Made by a program: the position numbers and the translations under genes. Positions 23,183 to 32,217 of a stretch of DNA of 37,179 bases are shown here, in pieces. How positions within the stretch are numbered: the stretch's first letter is position 1; each line of letters starts with the position of its first letter. The notes beneath the pieces are model-generated. The model was given only the letters and a program-made list of their open reading frames with translations. It was not told the DNA's origin and searched no databases. Source of the DNA: Sporosarcina sp. BI001-red. GTDB lineage: Bacteria; Bacillota; Bacilli; Bacillales_A; Planococcaceae. The DNA is taken from contig NZ_QQAK01000005.1 of assembly GCF_003384035.1 (NCBI RefSeq), forward strand, positions 1 to 37,179, written 5' to 3'.

Positions 23183-23498
23183 GTTTAGCTATGAAACACT
23201 TAGGGGTAATTATTAAGTGTGTTCGAGCAACTTCGTTTTGCGGTTTGTCCATACAGGATGGAATCATAATAGTGCATGTCTGTGTGATTATTATAGCTTT
23301 TAGATAAGAAGGAAAACCGTCTTTGGTGATCCAAAGTATTTCTTCTGATTTTGGCGAGGGAATTGTGTTGTTCTTTTTGTCAGGGGGTTGGTTACTGAAG
23401 AAAATATAGATACGGCCATGATCATCATGTGATGTATGAGTTTTTTAACGGGGTTCCCATAATGTTTGTATATAAAAAATGAGAAAGGAGACTTACTT

Positions 23499-23915
23499 AT
23501 GTTAAAAATCGAAAATGAAGATGAGTTGTTCAGACACTTTATGAGCATGGGAATAAAAAAACCGGAAACAGAAATCATGATTCCTGGTAAAGGGAATTTT
23601 AGAATATCCTATCTAGTTTATGAACATGCCGATGGCGGGGGAAATCTGGAACCAGATGGAATTGCTAAGGGTGAACATCAATTCTTACTTTGGAATGATG
23701 TTTTGTTGAAAGTACAAGGAGGAATGAGTGCGGCAAAGTTTGAGACATGGTTCAAAAATACAACTGCTATCCCATTTGATGGACAGCGTCTTGGTGTTGT
23801 GTGTCAAAATAGTTTTCAGCTGGAATGGATAAAAGAACATTATAGCCAGCTAATCCTTAACATCCTCGAAGAATTGACAGGGAAACAATTTGAACTGGAA
23901 TTTCTGGTTGCATAG
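23499..23915 (+). CDS. Small protein with DnaA domain-I-like C-terminus, 138 aa
   Basis: The C-terminal half (about residues 63-138: LWNDVLLKVQGGMSAAKFET, WFKNTTAIPFDGQRLGVVCQ, NSFQLEWIKEHYSQLI, ELTGKQFELEFL) follows the pattern of DnaA domain I (W..vL..v...s...f.tWf......l.g..l.v..pn.f...wi...y...i...). DnaA domain I binds helicase and regulators, not DNA. The N-terminal 60 residues are unfamiliar. No AAA+ or DNA-binding domain is present. The ATG at 23499 follows AAGGAG. Related stand-alone domains may mimic or titrate DnaA partners; that is inference. Confidence 0.7.
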   Translation: MLKIENEDELFRHFMSMGIKKPETEIMIPGKGNFRISYLVYEHADGGGNLEPDGIAKGEHQFLLWNDVLLKVQGGMSAAKFETWFKNTTAIPFDGQRLGVVCQNSFQLEWIKEHYSQLILNILEELTGKQFELEFLVA

Positions 23916-23921
23916 TGAGGG

Positions 23922-24047
23922 AGTGTCGTTGTGACCTTTTGTATGAAGGCAATTATGTTAGGGAAAGGAGTATCGTCAATAGTTTCGATCACTCGATATA
24001 CACAGAAGACATGATCTCAGGATTTTCTAAGAGTTCATGTCTTTTTT
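23922..24047 (+). pseudogene. Decayed internal fragment of the APC permease fused to a copy of its terminator
   Basis: TGTCGTTGTGA then CCTTTTGTATGAAGGC and onward to TTCGATCACTC (about 23923-23994) matches permease bases about 20974-21053, with a 9-bp loss and scattered changes. It then jumps to ATACACAGAAGACATGA (23998 on), matching 21848-21897 including the terminator hairpin. The junction lies at shared ACTCG-like sequence, so a roughly 0.8-kb internal deletion is likely. The hairpin (24007-24018 with 24031-24042) now serves the preceding 138-aa gene. Confidence 0.85.
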
Positions 24048-24075
24048 GAAGGGAATTCATTTTGAAAGGTATGAT

Positions 24076-24114
24076 GAAAAAAACTTCTCATAAGGGGATT
24101 GCCCTTATAAGAAG
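24076..24114 (-). terminator. Terminator of the Ugp-like/MBL operon
   Basis: CTTCTCATAAGGGG (24084 on) pairs with CCCTTATAAGAAG (ending at 24114). The A-run at 24077-24083 is a T-run on the minus strand, following the stop of the hydrolase gene at 24127. Confidence 0.8.
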
Positions 24115-24126
24115 CCAGTATGTGGG

Positions 24127-25572
24127 TCAAACGGTTGTATGGTGGGGAGTACCCGTTTGATGATCCTCACTCAATGTTTGTTCAATCATGCCTTCTGTAG
24201 AAAATCCATATACTTTCCCGTATTCTGGGAGCAGTTGAATACCATCTTTCGGTTTCAATCTTTCTGGATGAAAGCTATGGAGTGGAATTAACGTTGACGG
24301 ATTCAACTCATCCACGATATATTTCAAGTTTTGGGGAGCGGCATGTCCTCCTGAACCTACCTCAACTCTTTCAAAATGAAGGCTTTGCATGATTCTCTCC
24401 AAGTTCTGATAGGTTGGGTCAAATTCCCCTAATGGCACCCCGTTGGAATGGAGATATACACCTCCATCTACATTCAAATCAAACAACTCAAGCGAGTTTT
24501 GATATGAATTTTGAACAAAGTAATGGCTAGGGTTATCATTTATCTCTTGGTAAGAGATAGTTGGTATTTCCTCGAAAAGCTTCTTTTGCCAATCAGGTAG
24601 CTGATTTGTTTTCACAGCTTGTCTAATTGTTTCTGATTCATAGATGAAGAAGTCACGCACTTTTAACAGATCTAGAGCAATTTGAGCAGTTCCAGCTTCG
24701 AATACAACTTTTCTTCCGGAATCTTTTCCAGCCTGCAACATGCCCTCGATTCTATCCAAGTTGCGGTGGTAACTATTAAAGACACCGATTCCTTTTGTTT
24801 CCTTAAGAATAGCACCAGTTTTTTCTGAAACCATCTTTTCCGTCATTAAGTCTTCAGGTAATTCACGATTTGCAATTAGCAGGTGCGCGGGCACTTCTTC
24901 ATCACTGCTTAAGGTAGTGCCTTCAATGATAACTGCGTCAAATTCCAATTCCTTAGCCTTGTCAATAAATAACTCAATCTGTTCAGGATGAGCACCGTGC
25001 ATTCTCAAATCACCCGTATAAAGGATCGCTCCATCAGGAGTTCTAATATGAAAAGCGCAAGCACCAAAAGTATCGTGATCGACTTGGAGTGGCGTGATGA
25101 TAATCTCGCCAATAGCAAACTCCTTATTATAGTCACATGCTTGATAAGTTCGTTTTCCTGGTACACCTTCACCTATTGTTTCCAAAGTATTGTACAAATG
25201 TAGGGAATCTTGAGTCATATAGACGGGAATAGAGGGATCAATGAAGCCCATCGCGGCCATATGATCTAAATGCATATGCGAAATAATGACTGCTGTTTCG
25301 CCATCGTATTGACTTGCTGAAGTAACTGAGTTTTCATTAATTAGCGTTTCCTGACTATAGACCCCATCAATCTTCGGAAGCAGTCCTAACTTTAAATAAT
25401 TACGGGCCATTGCAGTTTCACGCTGTTGAATATGTCCGTCAAAAATATTAGTCGCAGGGCTGTAAACAAGACCAAAGTCAAAGAGGACTCTGGAGTTACC
25501 ATGTTGGACAGAAACAATCGTGCCACCAATGGTCGTAAGCCCACTGTAAAATTCAATTGTAGTTTTGCACAT
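24127..25572 (-). CDS. Metallo-beta-lactamase-fold hydrolase in the importer operon, 481 aa
   Basis: The metal motif is H99-M-H101-L-D103-H104 (ISHMHLDHMA), with further ligands likely at H165 and D187 (LYTGDLRMHG) and a late HSFHPERL. Length and the long insert between about 240 and 410 resemble RNase J/beta-CASP-type proteins. A phosphodiesterase or lactonase role is also possible. It is the last gene of the ABC-importer operon behind a PhoP-like box, so hydrolysis of an imported phosphodiester is plausible. No export signal is seen, so it should be cytoplasmic. GGGGGAG precedes the ATG. Confidence 0.82.
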   Translation of the reverse strand: MCKTTIEFYSGLTTIGGTIVSVQHGNSRVLFDFGLVYSPATNIFDGHIQQRETAMARNYLKLGLLPKIDGVYSQETLINENSVTSASQYDGETAVIISHMHLDHMAAMGFIDPSIPVYMTQDSLHLYNTLETIGEGVPGKRTYQACDYNKEFAIGEIIITPLQVDHDTFGACAFHIRTPDGAILYTGDLRMHGAHPEQIELFIDKAKELEFDAVIIEGTTLSSDEEVPAHLLIANRELPEDLMTEKMVSEKTGAILKETKGIGVFNSYHRNLDRIEGMLQAGKDSGRKVVFEAGTAQIALDLLKVRDFFIYESETIRQAVKTNQLPDWQKKLFEEIPTISYQEINDNPSHYFVQNSYQNSLELFDLNVDGGVYLHSNGVPLGEFDPTYQNLERIMQSLHFERVEVGSGGHAAPQNLKYIVDELNPSTLIPLHSFHPERLKPKDGIQLLPEYGKVYGFSTEGMIEQTLSEDHQTGTPHHTTV

Positions 25573-25609
25573 AAAATACTCCCCCTCAAAAATGATGGTT
25601 AAATAGACA

Positions 25610-25631
25610 GGAACCTGTAAGAACAGGTTCC
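25610..25631. repeat. Stem-loop between binding-protein and hydrolase genes
   Basis: GGAACCTGT-aaga-ACAGGTTCC has a perfect 9-bp stem without a T-run. It lies in the 94-bp gap after the binding-protein gene. Such hairpins often stabilise the upstream mRNA, giving more binding protein than downstream product. Confidence 0.6.
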
Positions 25632-25666
25632 GAATACTAGTTATTTGTGATTTTATAGCTAATCCA

Positions 25667-27004
25667 TTATTTTTTAAGCGATTTATTTGCGGCTTCCTCG
25701 GCAGATTTCAACCCTTCGTCCTCTGTTAATTCACCAAGGAATACTTTGTCGATAACTTTTGCAACGGCGTTCTTCAACTCATATGCACCAGCAAGGCGGG
25801 GATCATAGAATCCTGCATCAAATTGCTTCTCACCAACACCGTATTCAGGGTGATCCGTTGTAAAAGTAACCCATTCTTTTTTCTCTAATGCCGAGTAGCG
25901 GACAGGAAGGTAGCCAGTTTCCATTGCCCAATACGTGGTATTGTCAGCATTGATTAGAAATTTGATGAATTCCCAGGCTGCTAACTTCTCGTCATCAGTA
26001 GCAGAACTAAAAATCGCAACGTTCGTTCCAGCAAATGCAGTTGCTGCTTGTTTTCCTTTTGGTAGTGGAGCAGCTGCCCAGTTAACCCCATTTTCTTTAG
26101 CAGGTGCTGCAACATAAGGGATTCCTGCAGATGAACCGAAATAGATGGCTGCATCCCCACGTGCAAATGGTTCCGACATATACCCATCTTCACCAGCTAG
26201 ACGCGCAGACCCATCCTTAAACATCCCATTCAAGAATTCTAAAGCTTCCTTACCTTCAGGAGAATTCATAAGGAATTTTCCGGAATCCTCATCAAGGTAG
26301 TTACCGCCAGCTTGTAGTACCCATTGGTTAATTTGTGAGGATGTAGAGTTCTCCAAACCAAGACCAACAATTTTTCTACCATCTTTTTCTGTCGTTAACT
26401 TTTCAGCTGCGTCTCTTAACTCATCCCAAGTTGTAGGGGCATTCAGACCAGCCTCTTCGAAATAATCTACATTATAATACATGATCTGAGTACTCTTATT
26501 AAATGGCATACCATAATACTTTCCGTCCCATGTATTCGCTTCGCGGAAAATTTGAACAATGTCATCTACTTCTTCTTTACTCAATCCAACCTCATCGCTA
26601 GTAACATATGGTGTTAAATCAGTAATTAAGTCATGATCAATATAGTTTGTCATCCAGTCTTCGTAAGCTTGGGTGAGAGCTGGAAGATTTCCTGCTTTTG
26701 CTGCGGCCATGTTTTTAGTGTTTAGGTCATCATAGCTTCCTTGGTTGACAAGTTTAACTGTAATATCCTCTTGAGAAGAGTTGAAATCATCCGTAATCTT
26801 TTGTAGTGCTATTTCATGATTGCCACTCATTGCGTGCCAAAAGTCAATTTCAACAGGCGAACTAATATCTGTTTTGATTTTCTCACTGGATGAATCGGAA
26901 CTAGCGGATACTTTACTCTCACTATCTTTATCCCCATCATTTCCACAAGCAGCTAAAGCGAATACAAGTAATACTGTAAGAACTGAAAACACGAATTTTT
27001 TCAA
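25667..27004 (-). CDS. ugpB: Substrate-binding lipoprotein of a Ugp-like ABC importer, 445 aa
   Basis: A lipoprotein signal (MKKFVFSVLTVLLVFALAAC, lipobox Cys20) anchors the mature protein outside the membrane. The body is a family-1 solute-binding protein: IDFWHAMSGNHEIALQKITD near the start, YYNVDYFEEAGLNAPTTWDE in the middle, and AAWEFIKFLINADNTTYW near the end. The HAMSG...N and Trp-rich contacts resemble UgpB-type glycerol-3-phosphate/glycerophosphocholine binders. A maltose-like sugar is the main alternative. It lies downstream of the two permeases and before the hydrolase. The gene symbol is by similarity only. Confidence 0.85.
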   Translation of the reverse strand: MKKFVFSVLTVLLVFALAACGNDGDKDSESKVSASSDSSSEKIKTDISSPVEIDFWHAMSGNHEIALQKITDDFNSSQEDITVKLVNQGSYDDLNTKNMAAAKAGNLPALTQAYEDWMTNYIDHDLITDLTPYVTSDEVGLSKEEVDDIVQIFREANTWDGKYYGMPFNKSTQIMYYNVDYFEEAGLNAPTTWDELRDAAEKLTTEKDGRKIVGLGLENSTSSQINQWVLQAGGNYLDEDSGKFLMNSPEGKEALEFLNGMFKDGSARLAGEDGYMSEPFARGDAAIYFGSSAGIPYVAAPAKENGVNWAAAPLPKGKQAATAFAGTNVAIFSSATDDEKLAAWEFIKFLINADNTTYWAMETGYLPVRYSALEKKEWVTFTTDHPEYGVGEKQFDAGFYDPRLAGAYELKNAVAKVIDKVFLGELTEDEGLKSAEEAANKSLKK

Positions 27005-27108
27005 TGCAATTCCCTCCTGGAAATTTATTTAAATAGTAACAAGTTCGTTATGGATTGCTGATCTTCATTGATCTAAAACTAGCAACACCTCCTTAATGGA
27101 GAACTTTG

Positions 27109-27933
27109 TTATCCTTTAATACCAGCTTTTGCAACACCCTCTATAATGTATCTTTGTAAACAGAAATAGAGGATAATCATCGGCAAAATAATCATCGTTG
27201 AAGCTGCCATTAATAGTTCGTAATTGATGCCAGCTTCTGTGCTGAAAGAAGTAAGTCCAACAGGGAGTGTACGCATCTCTTTTGACTGCGTCACAATTAG
27301 TGGCCATAAGAATGAATTCCAGCTCCCAATCGCCTTTAATAGAACAATGGTAATAAGTGCCGGTTTCGCGAGAGGTACCATTATGGTCCATAAAAAACGA
27401 AAGTTATTACACCCATCAATTTTTGCAGCATAGGATAGCTCTTGTGGAATACCTAAGAAAAACTGACGCAATAAAAAGATGGAAAAAATACTAGCTAACC
27501 ATGGAATAATTAGGGCCTGGTATTGGTCAATCCATCCGAGGTTCGAGAGTGTGACATAGTTTGGGATTAGAAGAACTTCACCAGGGACCATCATCGTTCC
27601 GAGTAGTATAGAAAAGAGAATATCTCTTCCATAAAAATGCATGCGAGAAAATGCATAGGCTGCTAATATGGTTGTAACTAATTCACCGAGTGTTGACAAA
27701 ACAGTCACGATAATACTATTAATGGTATATCTTGCAAATGGAGCCATACTCCAAGCCTCTTTATAGTTTTCCCATTTAAAATCTTCTGGGATCCATACTG
27801 GCGGCATCATCATCACTTCTCCAGGAGACTTTATGGAGGTTATGAACATCCAAGCGAAAGGCAGAAGCATACATACGCTCCCAATAATAAGAACTAAGTA
27901 AATAAAGCCTTTAGAAAAAGCAGCTCTTTGCAT
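27109..27933 (-). CDS. ugpE: ABC importer permease, UgpE/MalG type, 274 aa
   Basis: Six membrane segments, with the EAA loop near residues 170-190 (SYAAKIDGCNNFRFLWTIMVPLAKPAL), which docks on the ATPase. The early periplasmic motif (PFAWMFITSIKSPGEVMMMP) is typical of the MalG/UgpE side. It starts 18 bp after the partner permease gene. Together they form the channel for the lipoprotein's substrate. The exact substrate is not readable from the permease. Confidence 0.87.
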   Translation of the reverse strand: MQRAAFSKGFIYLVLIIGSVCMLLPFAWMFITSIKSPGEVMMMPPVWIPEDFKWENYKEAWSMAPFARYTINSIIVTVLSTLGELVTTILAAYAFSRMHFYGRDILFSILLGTMMVPGEVLLIPNYVTLSNLGWIDQYQALIIPWLASIFSIFLLRQFFLGIPQELSYAAKIDGCNNFRFLWTIMVPLAKPALITIVLLKAIGSWNSFLWPLIVTQSKEMRTLPVGLTSFSTEAGINYELLMAASTMIILPMIILYFCLQRYIIEGVAKAGIKG

Positions 27934-27951
27934 AATTGACTCCTCCTCTCA

Positions 27952-28842
27952 TTAGTAGATTATCCTGCTTCTTCCTAAGCGCAGTTGGATTAATGTAATG
28001 AGAAAAATGATGACAAATAGAATAATTGCCGCTGCTGAGGCAATGCCGAATTCCCACTCATTGTAAAACTTTTCGAATATGTAATAGACAATGGTTTGAG
28101 CACTATAGGCAGGTCCCGGTTTTCCATCGAACAAGGCAAAAACTTCATCAAACACTTTAAACGAATTGATAACCGAAACAATAGAAATAAAAAACATAGT
28201 GGGTGATAACATTGGAAGGGTAATGTTCATAAATCGTTTCCATGGCTTCGCTCCGTCAATTTGCGCTGCCAAATATAGTTGTTGGTCAATATTTTGTAAT
28301 CCTGCTAAAAAGATGATGATATTGTATCCTAGCCCCTTCCAAATACACATGATGATTATGGCTGGCATAGCCCATTGTGGATCGGTAAGCCACGCGATTT
28401 TTTCAATACCAAACAGTCCAAGGGAGTAGTTGATTAATCCATAATCTGTATGGTAGAGCCATCGCCACACCATTGAAATGGCTATAACAGAAGTGACAAA
28501 CGGTAAAAAGTAAATGGAACGGAAAATACCTTTGAATCTAATTTTTGTGTTTAAGAGAATAGCAATTCCGAGTGAGATTACAATAGACAATGGGACGACA
28601 CCGATAACAAATACCAATGTATTTACAACCGATTTCCAGAACTCAGCATCCTGAAAGATATACGTGAAGTTGTCGAGGCCATACTCATAAACAATGTCTT
28701 TAAAGAAATCATAATCCGTATAAAAACTCATGATAAATGACTTAATGATCGGGTAAATATTGAATGTCAGTAATATGACTAGTGCAGGTAACAGATAGAG
28801 AAGAGCTTTCCAGGTACTAGTGAATGTAGGTTTTTGAATCAT
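27952..28842 (-). CDS. ugpA: ABC importer permease, UgpA/MalF type, 296 aa
   Basis: Six membrane segments: an N-terminal LLYLLPALVILLTFNIYPII helix typical of UgpA, and the EAA loop YLAAQIDGAKPWKRFMNITLPMLSPT at about 205-230. It follows the ATPase gene by 12 bp and precedes ugpE by 18 bp, so the three are co-transcribed. It pairs with UgpE to form the translocation channel. Confidence 0.87.
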   Translation of the reverse strand: MIQKPTFTSTWKALLYLLPALVILLTFNIYPIIKSFIMSFYTDYDFFKDIVYEYGLDNFTYIFQDAEFWKSVVNTLVFVIGVVPLSIVISLGIAILLNTKIRFKGIFRSIYFLPFVTSVIAISMVWRWLYHTDYGLINYSLGLFGIEKIAWLTDPQWAMPAIIIMCIWKGLGYNIIIFLAGLQNIDQQLYLAAQIDGAKPWKRFMNITLPMLSPTMFFISIVSVINSFKVFDEVFALFDGKPGPAYSAQTIVYYIFEKFYNEWEFGIASAAAIILFVIIFLITLIQLRLGRSRIIY

Positions 28843-28854
28843 AGTAAGCCCTCC

Positions 28855-29949
28855 TTATTCTTTGCCGAGTACTAAATTTAGTTCAGTCTCTGCATCAAAT
28901 AGTTGCAAACGGTTTTTCCTAATCGATAACTTCACTATGTTGCTAGGCTTCACAACGAAGTCCTGATTGACCAATGCCCGAATTGCATGATTCCCTACGG
29001 TTGCATGGACTAATGTATCTCTTCCTGTCCGTTCTACAAGGTCTACTTTTGCAGAGAAAGAATTACTGATGCCTTCTAGTTTTTCGAGTACAAAATCTTC
29101 AGCCCTAACCCCTAGTAGCATTTGGTTACCTGACACTAACTCATAGTTCAATTTTGAAGTTACTTTTAGTTTTTCGTCTGTTCCATTTATTTGGATACTT
29201 AGATTTTTATGATCAAAAGTAACAGGGATCATATTAATAGGGGGATTACCCATAAACTTTCCAACAAACATATTAACCGGATGATCATACATTTCTTGAG
29301 GTTTGCTATATTGTTGGAATTGGCCATCTTTCATAAGTAATACCTTGTCCGAAATACTCATGGCTTCTTCCTGATCATGGGTAACAAAAATGGTTGTAAT
29401 CCCTACTTCCTGCTGGATACGACGAATTTCTTCTCTCATTTCAATACGTAAGCGCGCATCTAAGTTAGATAGGGGTTCGTCCAATAGTAAAAGCTGTGGT
29501 TGTTTGACTAGAGCACGGGCAATTGCAACTCGTTGTTGCTGGCCACCTGAGAGCTGTTTTGGTTTTCGGTCAAGAAGATGACCAATTTGAACAAGATTAG
29601 CCATTTCAATTGCTTTTTCCTCAGCCTTTTTGTGAGGGACTTTTGCCATTTTTAACGGAAACATAATATTCTTTAATACCGTCATATGCGGATATAATGC
29701 ATAATTTTGGAATACCATACCGATTCCTCTATTCTCTGGCTCTACATTATTGACCAATGTATCACCAAAATACATTTCACCAGAGGACGGTTTGTATAAC
29801 CCTGCAAGCATAAATAGCGTCGTACTCTTGCCACACCCACTAGGGCCAAGTAAAGAAACAAGTTCTCCTTTGTTTATGTGGACATTCAAGCCATTAACGG
29901 CGAGCACATCATCGAACTTCATCGATAATTCTTTCAGTTGAATTTTCAA
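28855..29949 (-). CDS. ugpC: ABC importer ATPase, UgpC/MsmX/MalK type, 364 aa
   Basis: Walker A GPSGCGKST (36-44), signature LSGGQQQRVAIARAL (about 134-148), Walker B LLLLDEPLSNLD (about 154-165) and the switch His in FVTHDQEEAM. A C-terminal TOBE/regulatory domain (about 240-364) places it in the MalK/UgpC group. It is the first gene of the operon, downstream of four PhoP-like repeats. The start is TTG, with AGGAGGA 7 bases before it. It energises uptake by the UgpA/UgpE channel. Confidence 0.88.
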   Translation of the reverse strand: MKIQLKELSMKFDDVLAVNGLNVHINKGELVSLLGPSGCGKSTTLFMLAGLYKPSSGEMYFGDTLVNNVEPENRGIGMVFQNYALYPHMTVLKNIMFPLKMAKVPHKKAEEKAIEMANLVQIGHLLDRKPKQLSGGQQQRVAIARALVKQPQLLLLDEPLSNLDARLRIEMREEIRRIQQEVGITTIFVTHDQEEAMSISDKVLLMKDGQFQQYSKPQEMYDHPVNMFVGKFMGNPPINMIPVTFDHKNLSIQINGTDEKLKVTSKLNYELVSGNQMLLGVRAEDFVLEKLEGISNSFSAKVDLVERTGRDTLVHATVGNHAIRALVNQDFVVKPSNIVKLSIRKNRLQLFDAETELNLVLGKE

Positions 29950-30010
29950 AGGTGTATCCTCCTAATCGTGTGTTAGTGGAAGCTCAACAGGTTTCAGTTT
30001 AACTATCCAT

Positions 30011-30049
30011 TGTTAAGTGAAAATTAATAGATTGTAAGAGTATTGTTAA
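30011..30049 (-). promoter_or_regulatory. PhoP-like box before the Ugp-like operon
   Basis: On the minus strand four 6-mers occur at exact 11-bp steps: TTAACA (30049-30044), CTTACA (30038-30033), TTAATT (30027-30022) and TTAACA (30016-30011). Bacillus PhoP boxes are TT(A/T/C)ACA repeats with about 5-bp gaps. A -10-like TAAACT follows about 9 bases later. The 308-bp divergent region (29950-30257) shows no other clear site. Confidence 0.7.
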
Positions 30050-30257
30050 GTATTTAAAAGTTGAAATATCCTTGAAAAGGCTTACATAACAGCGATACTA
30101 AGGGTTAGGAACAGCTAAAATACTTTTTTCTAACCGACTAGGTTGAGTAGTTTGTTATAAACTTAATCATTCTTTACAAAAGTTCCATTTAAATTAATGC
30201 GTAATTATGCTGTTATAAACTAAGGAATACTATTTCATATGAAAACAGGAGGGTACA

Positions 30258-31100
30258 ATGGATACCAATATTTTTACAAACGTGGATTTAGTGATTTTTG
30301 ATTTTGATGGAACTTTATATGAAGATGAGGATCATTTTACATATTTTGCAGAACAACTAAAAAAGAGGTTGCCAGAAGATGTGCAATCTCTTTTTAAAAC
30401 TGAGTATGAAAAGATGGTGGCTGGAGAACATGCCGTAACAATTGGGAAAGTATACGATGCGATTCATGATCATATCGTAAAAATAGAACCTATCCATTCA
30501 ACAGTGGTCAATGCTTGGAATTGGGGGGGAGAAGAGTTAGCAGATGAGTTGATCCAGAGGCTTTATCCTCAACCGATAACTTTCGATTTCGATACAATGA
30601 TAGCCATTGGTGACGGATGGTGGCTCCCCAATGTGTGTGCTATGCATTTTGGGCTTCAAGACACACAAACCGCCTATGTTGAGACGAAAGAATTTATGGC
30701 AACTGATCAGTTTCAATTAACCAAAATACCAGGATTACGGGAAGCCCTTCTACAACTAAAAGAGAAGAAGAACATTGTGCTTTTGACAAACAGTCAAGCA
30801 GATGATGTACAGCGCCTTCTGCAAAATCTGAATTTACATGAGATATTCGAAACGACTATCACAGAAGCAAAAAAACCACAGGATACAACCAAACACTTTC
30901 TTGAACTGCTCCAAAAGTTTAACATTCCTGCTGAAAAAGCACTCTCTATTGGAGATAACTATATAAATGAAATTGCCCCAGCAATGAAGATGGGGATGTC
31001 AGCTGTATACATTGATAGGTATGAAGTAGAATATCCAGAGTATCAGGGAAGAAAGGTGCAAAGTATCTCGGATTTGATAAATGAGGTCAACGCTTTATAG
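30258..31100 (+). CDS. HAD-superfamily hydrolase, 280 aa
   Basis: Motif I is D15-F-D17-G-T (IFDFDGTLYE), motif II LLTNS (about residues 172-176), motif III a Lys in EAKKPQDTTKHF, and motif IV IGDNYINEIAPAMKMGM. The cap domain between motifs I and II is long (about 150 residues). Members are usually cytoplasmic phosphatases acting on small phosphorylated compounds. It is divergent from the Ugp-like operon and might act on its phosphate ester product, but no shared box is clear on its side. AGGAGG precedes the ATG. Confidence 0.85.
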   Translation: MDTNIFTNVDLVIFDFDGTLYEDEDHFTYFAEQLKKRLPEDVQSLFKTEYEKMVAGEHAVTIGKVYDAIHDHIVKIEPIHSTVVNAWNWGGEELADELIQRLYPQPITFDFDTMIAIGDGWWLPNVCAMHFGLQDTQTAYVETKEFMATDQFQLTKIPGLREALLQLKEKKNIVLLTNSQADDVQRLLQNLNLHEIFETTITEAKKPQDTTKHFLELLQKFNIPAEKALSIGDNYINEIAPAMKMGMSAVYIDRYEVEYPEYQGRKVQSISDLINEVNAL

Positions 31101-31253
31101 GAGATAGGGTGAAACCTATAGTGACAAATGAGGCTTGAAAAATATCATCCCAAACGATTCAATTTCACTATTCCAAGCAAACTTTGGAAACTTTTCTAGG
31201 CACATGAATATACTGAGTCAAACGTCTAAGTAGGAGTGATGGAAAGAGTGAAT

Positions 31254-31976
31254 ATGAATCATGTAGACCAACACAGACAGCCGGAGATTCTGACGAGTTC
31301 ATACGGAGATGTCAATGGAGATGGAATTGTAGATGTCGTGTATTTGACGGGAGTCAAGTCGATGGACCCAACGAGTCCTTATATGCAGCAGATCACGTTA
31401 CACGTTCAAGATGGAGCAACGAACAAAGTGCACACGATTGCGTTGAATGAAGATGGGAATTCTGGTTACAATCCTACTTTATTTTTGGGAGACTTTACGG
31501 GCGATGGCATTCAGGATATTCTGATTAGCATAGATTCAGGTGGATCTGGTGCATTTACGTACGATTATGTATATTCTTTCGTTCACAATGAAGCTAAAAA
31601 ATTATTTGATTTTGATCAGTTTAATAAGGAGAACCAATACACCGTCACCTATATGGACTTCTTTAAAGTTAACGTTCATAGCCCTGCAACAGGTAAATCT
31701 TATTTGTTGGATATTAGTGATCGTGGTGCAGAGTATCTATCGCAAATCTATTATCAAAATGGGAAGTTGAAACAGACGATTACAGGGATGGCGGATGGAG
31801 TTAGCGGGTTTTATCCAGTAGATTTGGATCGGGATGGCGTATATGAAATCCAGGCGTATCAACAAATTAGCGGTCTTTATCATGCGGATGCATTTGGATA
31901 TATCATCAATACTCTGAAGTGGGATGGGCAAAAATTTTCAATTTGGCAACAGTGGTTCGCCCTTTACGGTCAATAA
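31254..31976 (+). CDS. Calcium-binding-repeat (VCBS/FG-GAP-like) protein, 240 aa
   Basis: Three DxDxDG-like calcium loops occur: YGDVNGDGIVDVVYL, LGDFTGDGIQDILIS and PVDLDRDGVYEIQAY, as in FG-GAP/VCBS repeat proteins of Bacillales. There is no clear signal peptide, so it may be a spore- or cell-associated protein rather than a secreted one. The ATG at 31254 follows GAAAGAG; a GTG at 31236 or ATG at 31239 is possible but badly spaced. A terminator lies at 32106. The role is unknown. Confidence 0.75.
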   Translation: MNHVDQHRQPEILTSSYGDVNGDGIVDVVYLTGVKSMDPTSPYMQQITLHVQDGATNKVHTIALNEDGNSGYNPTLFLGDFTGDGIQDILISIDSGGSGAFTYDYVYSFVHNEAKKLFDFDQFNKENQYTVTYMDFFKVNVHSPATGKSYLLDISDRGAEYLSQIYYQNGKLKQTITGMADGVSGFYPVDLDRDGVYEIQAYQQISGLYHADAFGYIINTLKWDGQKFSIWQQWFALYGQ

Positions 31977-32105
31977 TTTCAGGATCAATAGTTTTGAGGA
32001 ACTATTGAACATGGTATTTTGACGTAAACGTTACAGCCAATGCTACTAAGAAAATAAACGGAGAGATCCGGAAACCAATGAGTTCTCCATTAATACGGAC
32101 TTATA

Positions 32106-32144
32106 TAAACCGCCAATATCCTAACAAGGAGAAAGGCGGTTTTC
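32106..32144. terminator. Terminator between VCBS-like and nucleotidyltransferase genes
   Basis: AAACCGCC (32107-32114) pairs with GGCGGTTT (32135-32142), followed by T residues. It serves the + strand gene ending at 31976. Confidence 0.7.
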
Positions 32145-32217
32145 CCTTTGTAACTCAACCTTCTTCAAGAGTGAGGTAACCACCAGAATGTCCTTTTGGC
32201 ATAAGTATTCGGCTGTT

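Noticed and set aside
23095..23307. 70-codon + frame after the DUF2089 cluster
   Set aside because: It spans the terminator at 23147-23182 and has a Cys/Ile-rich, non-protein-like composition.
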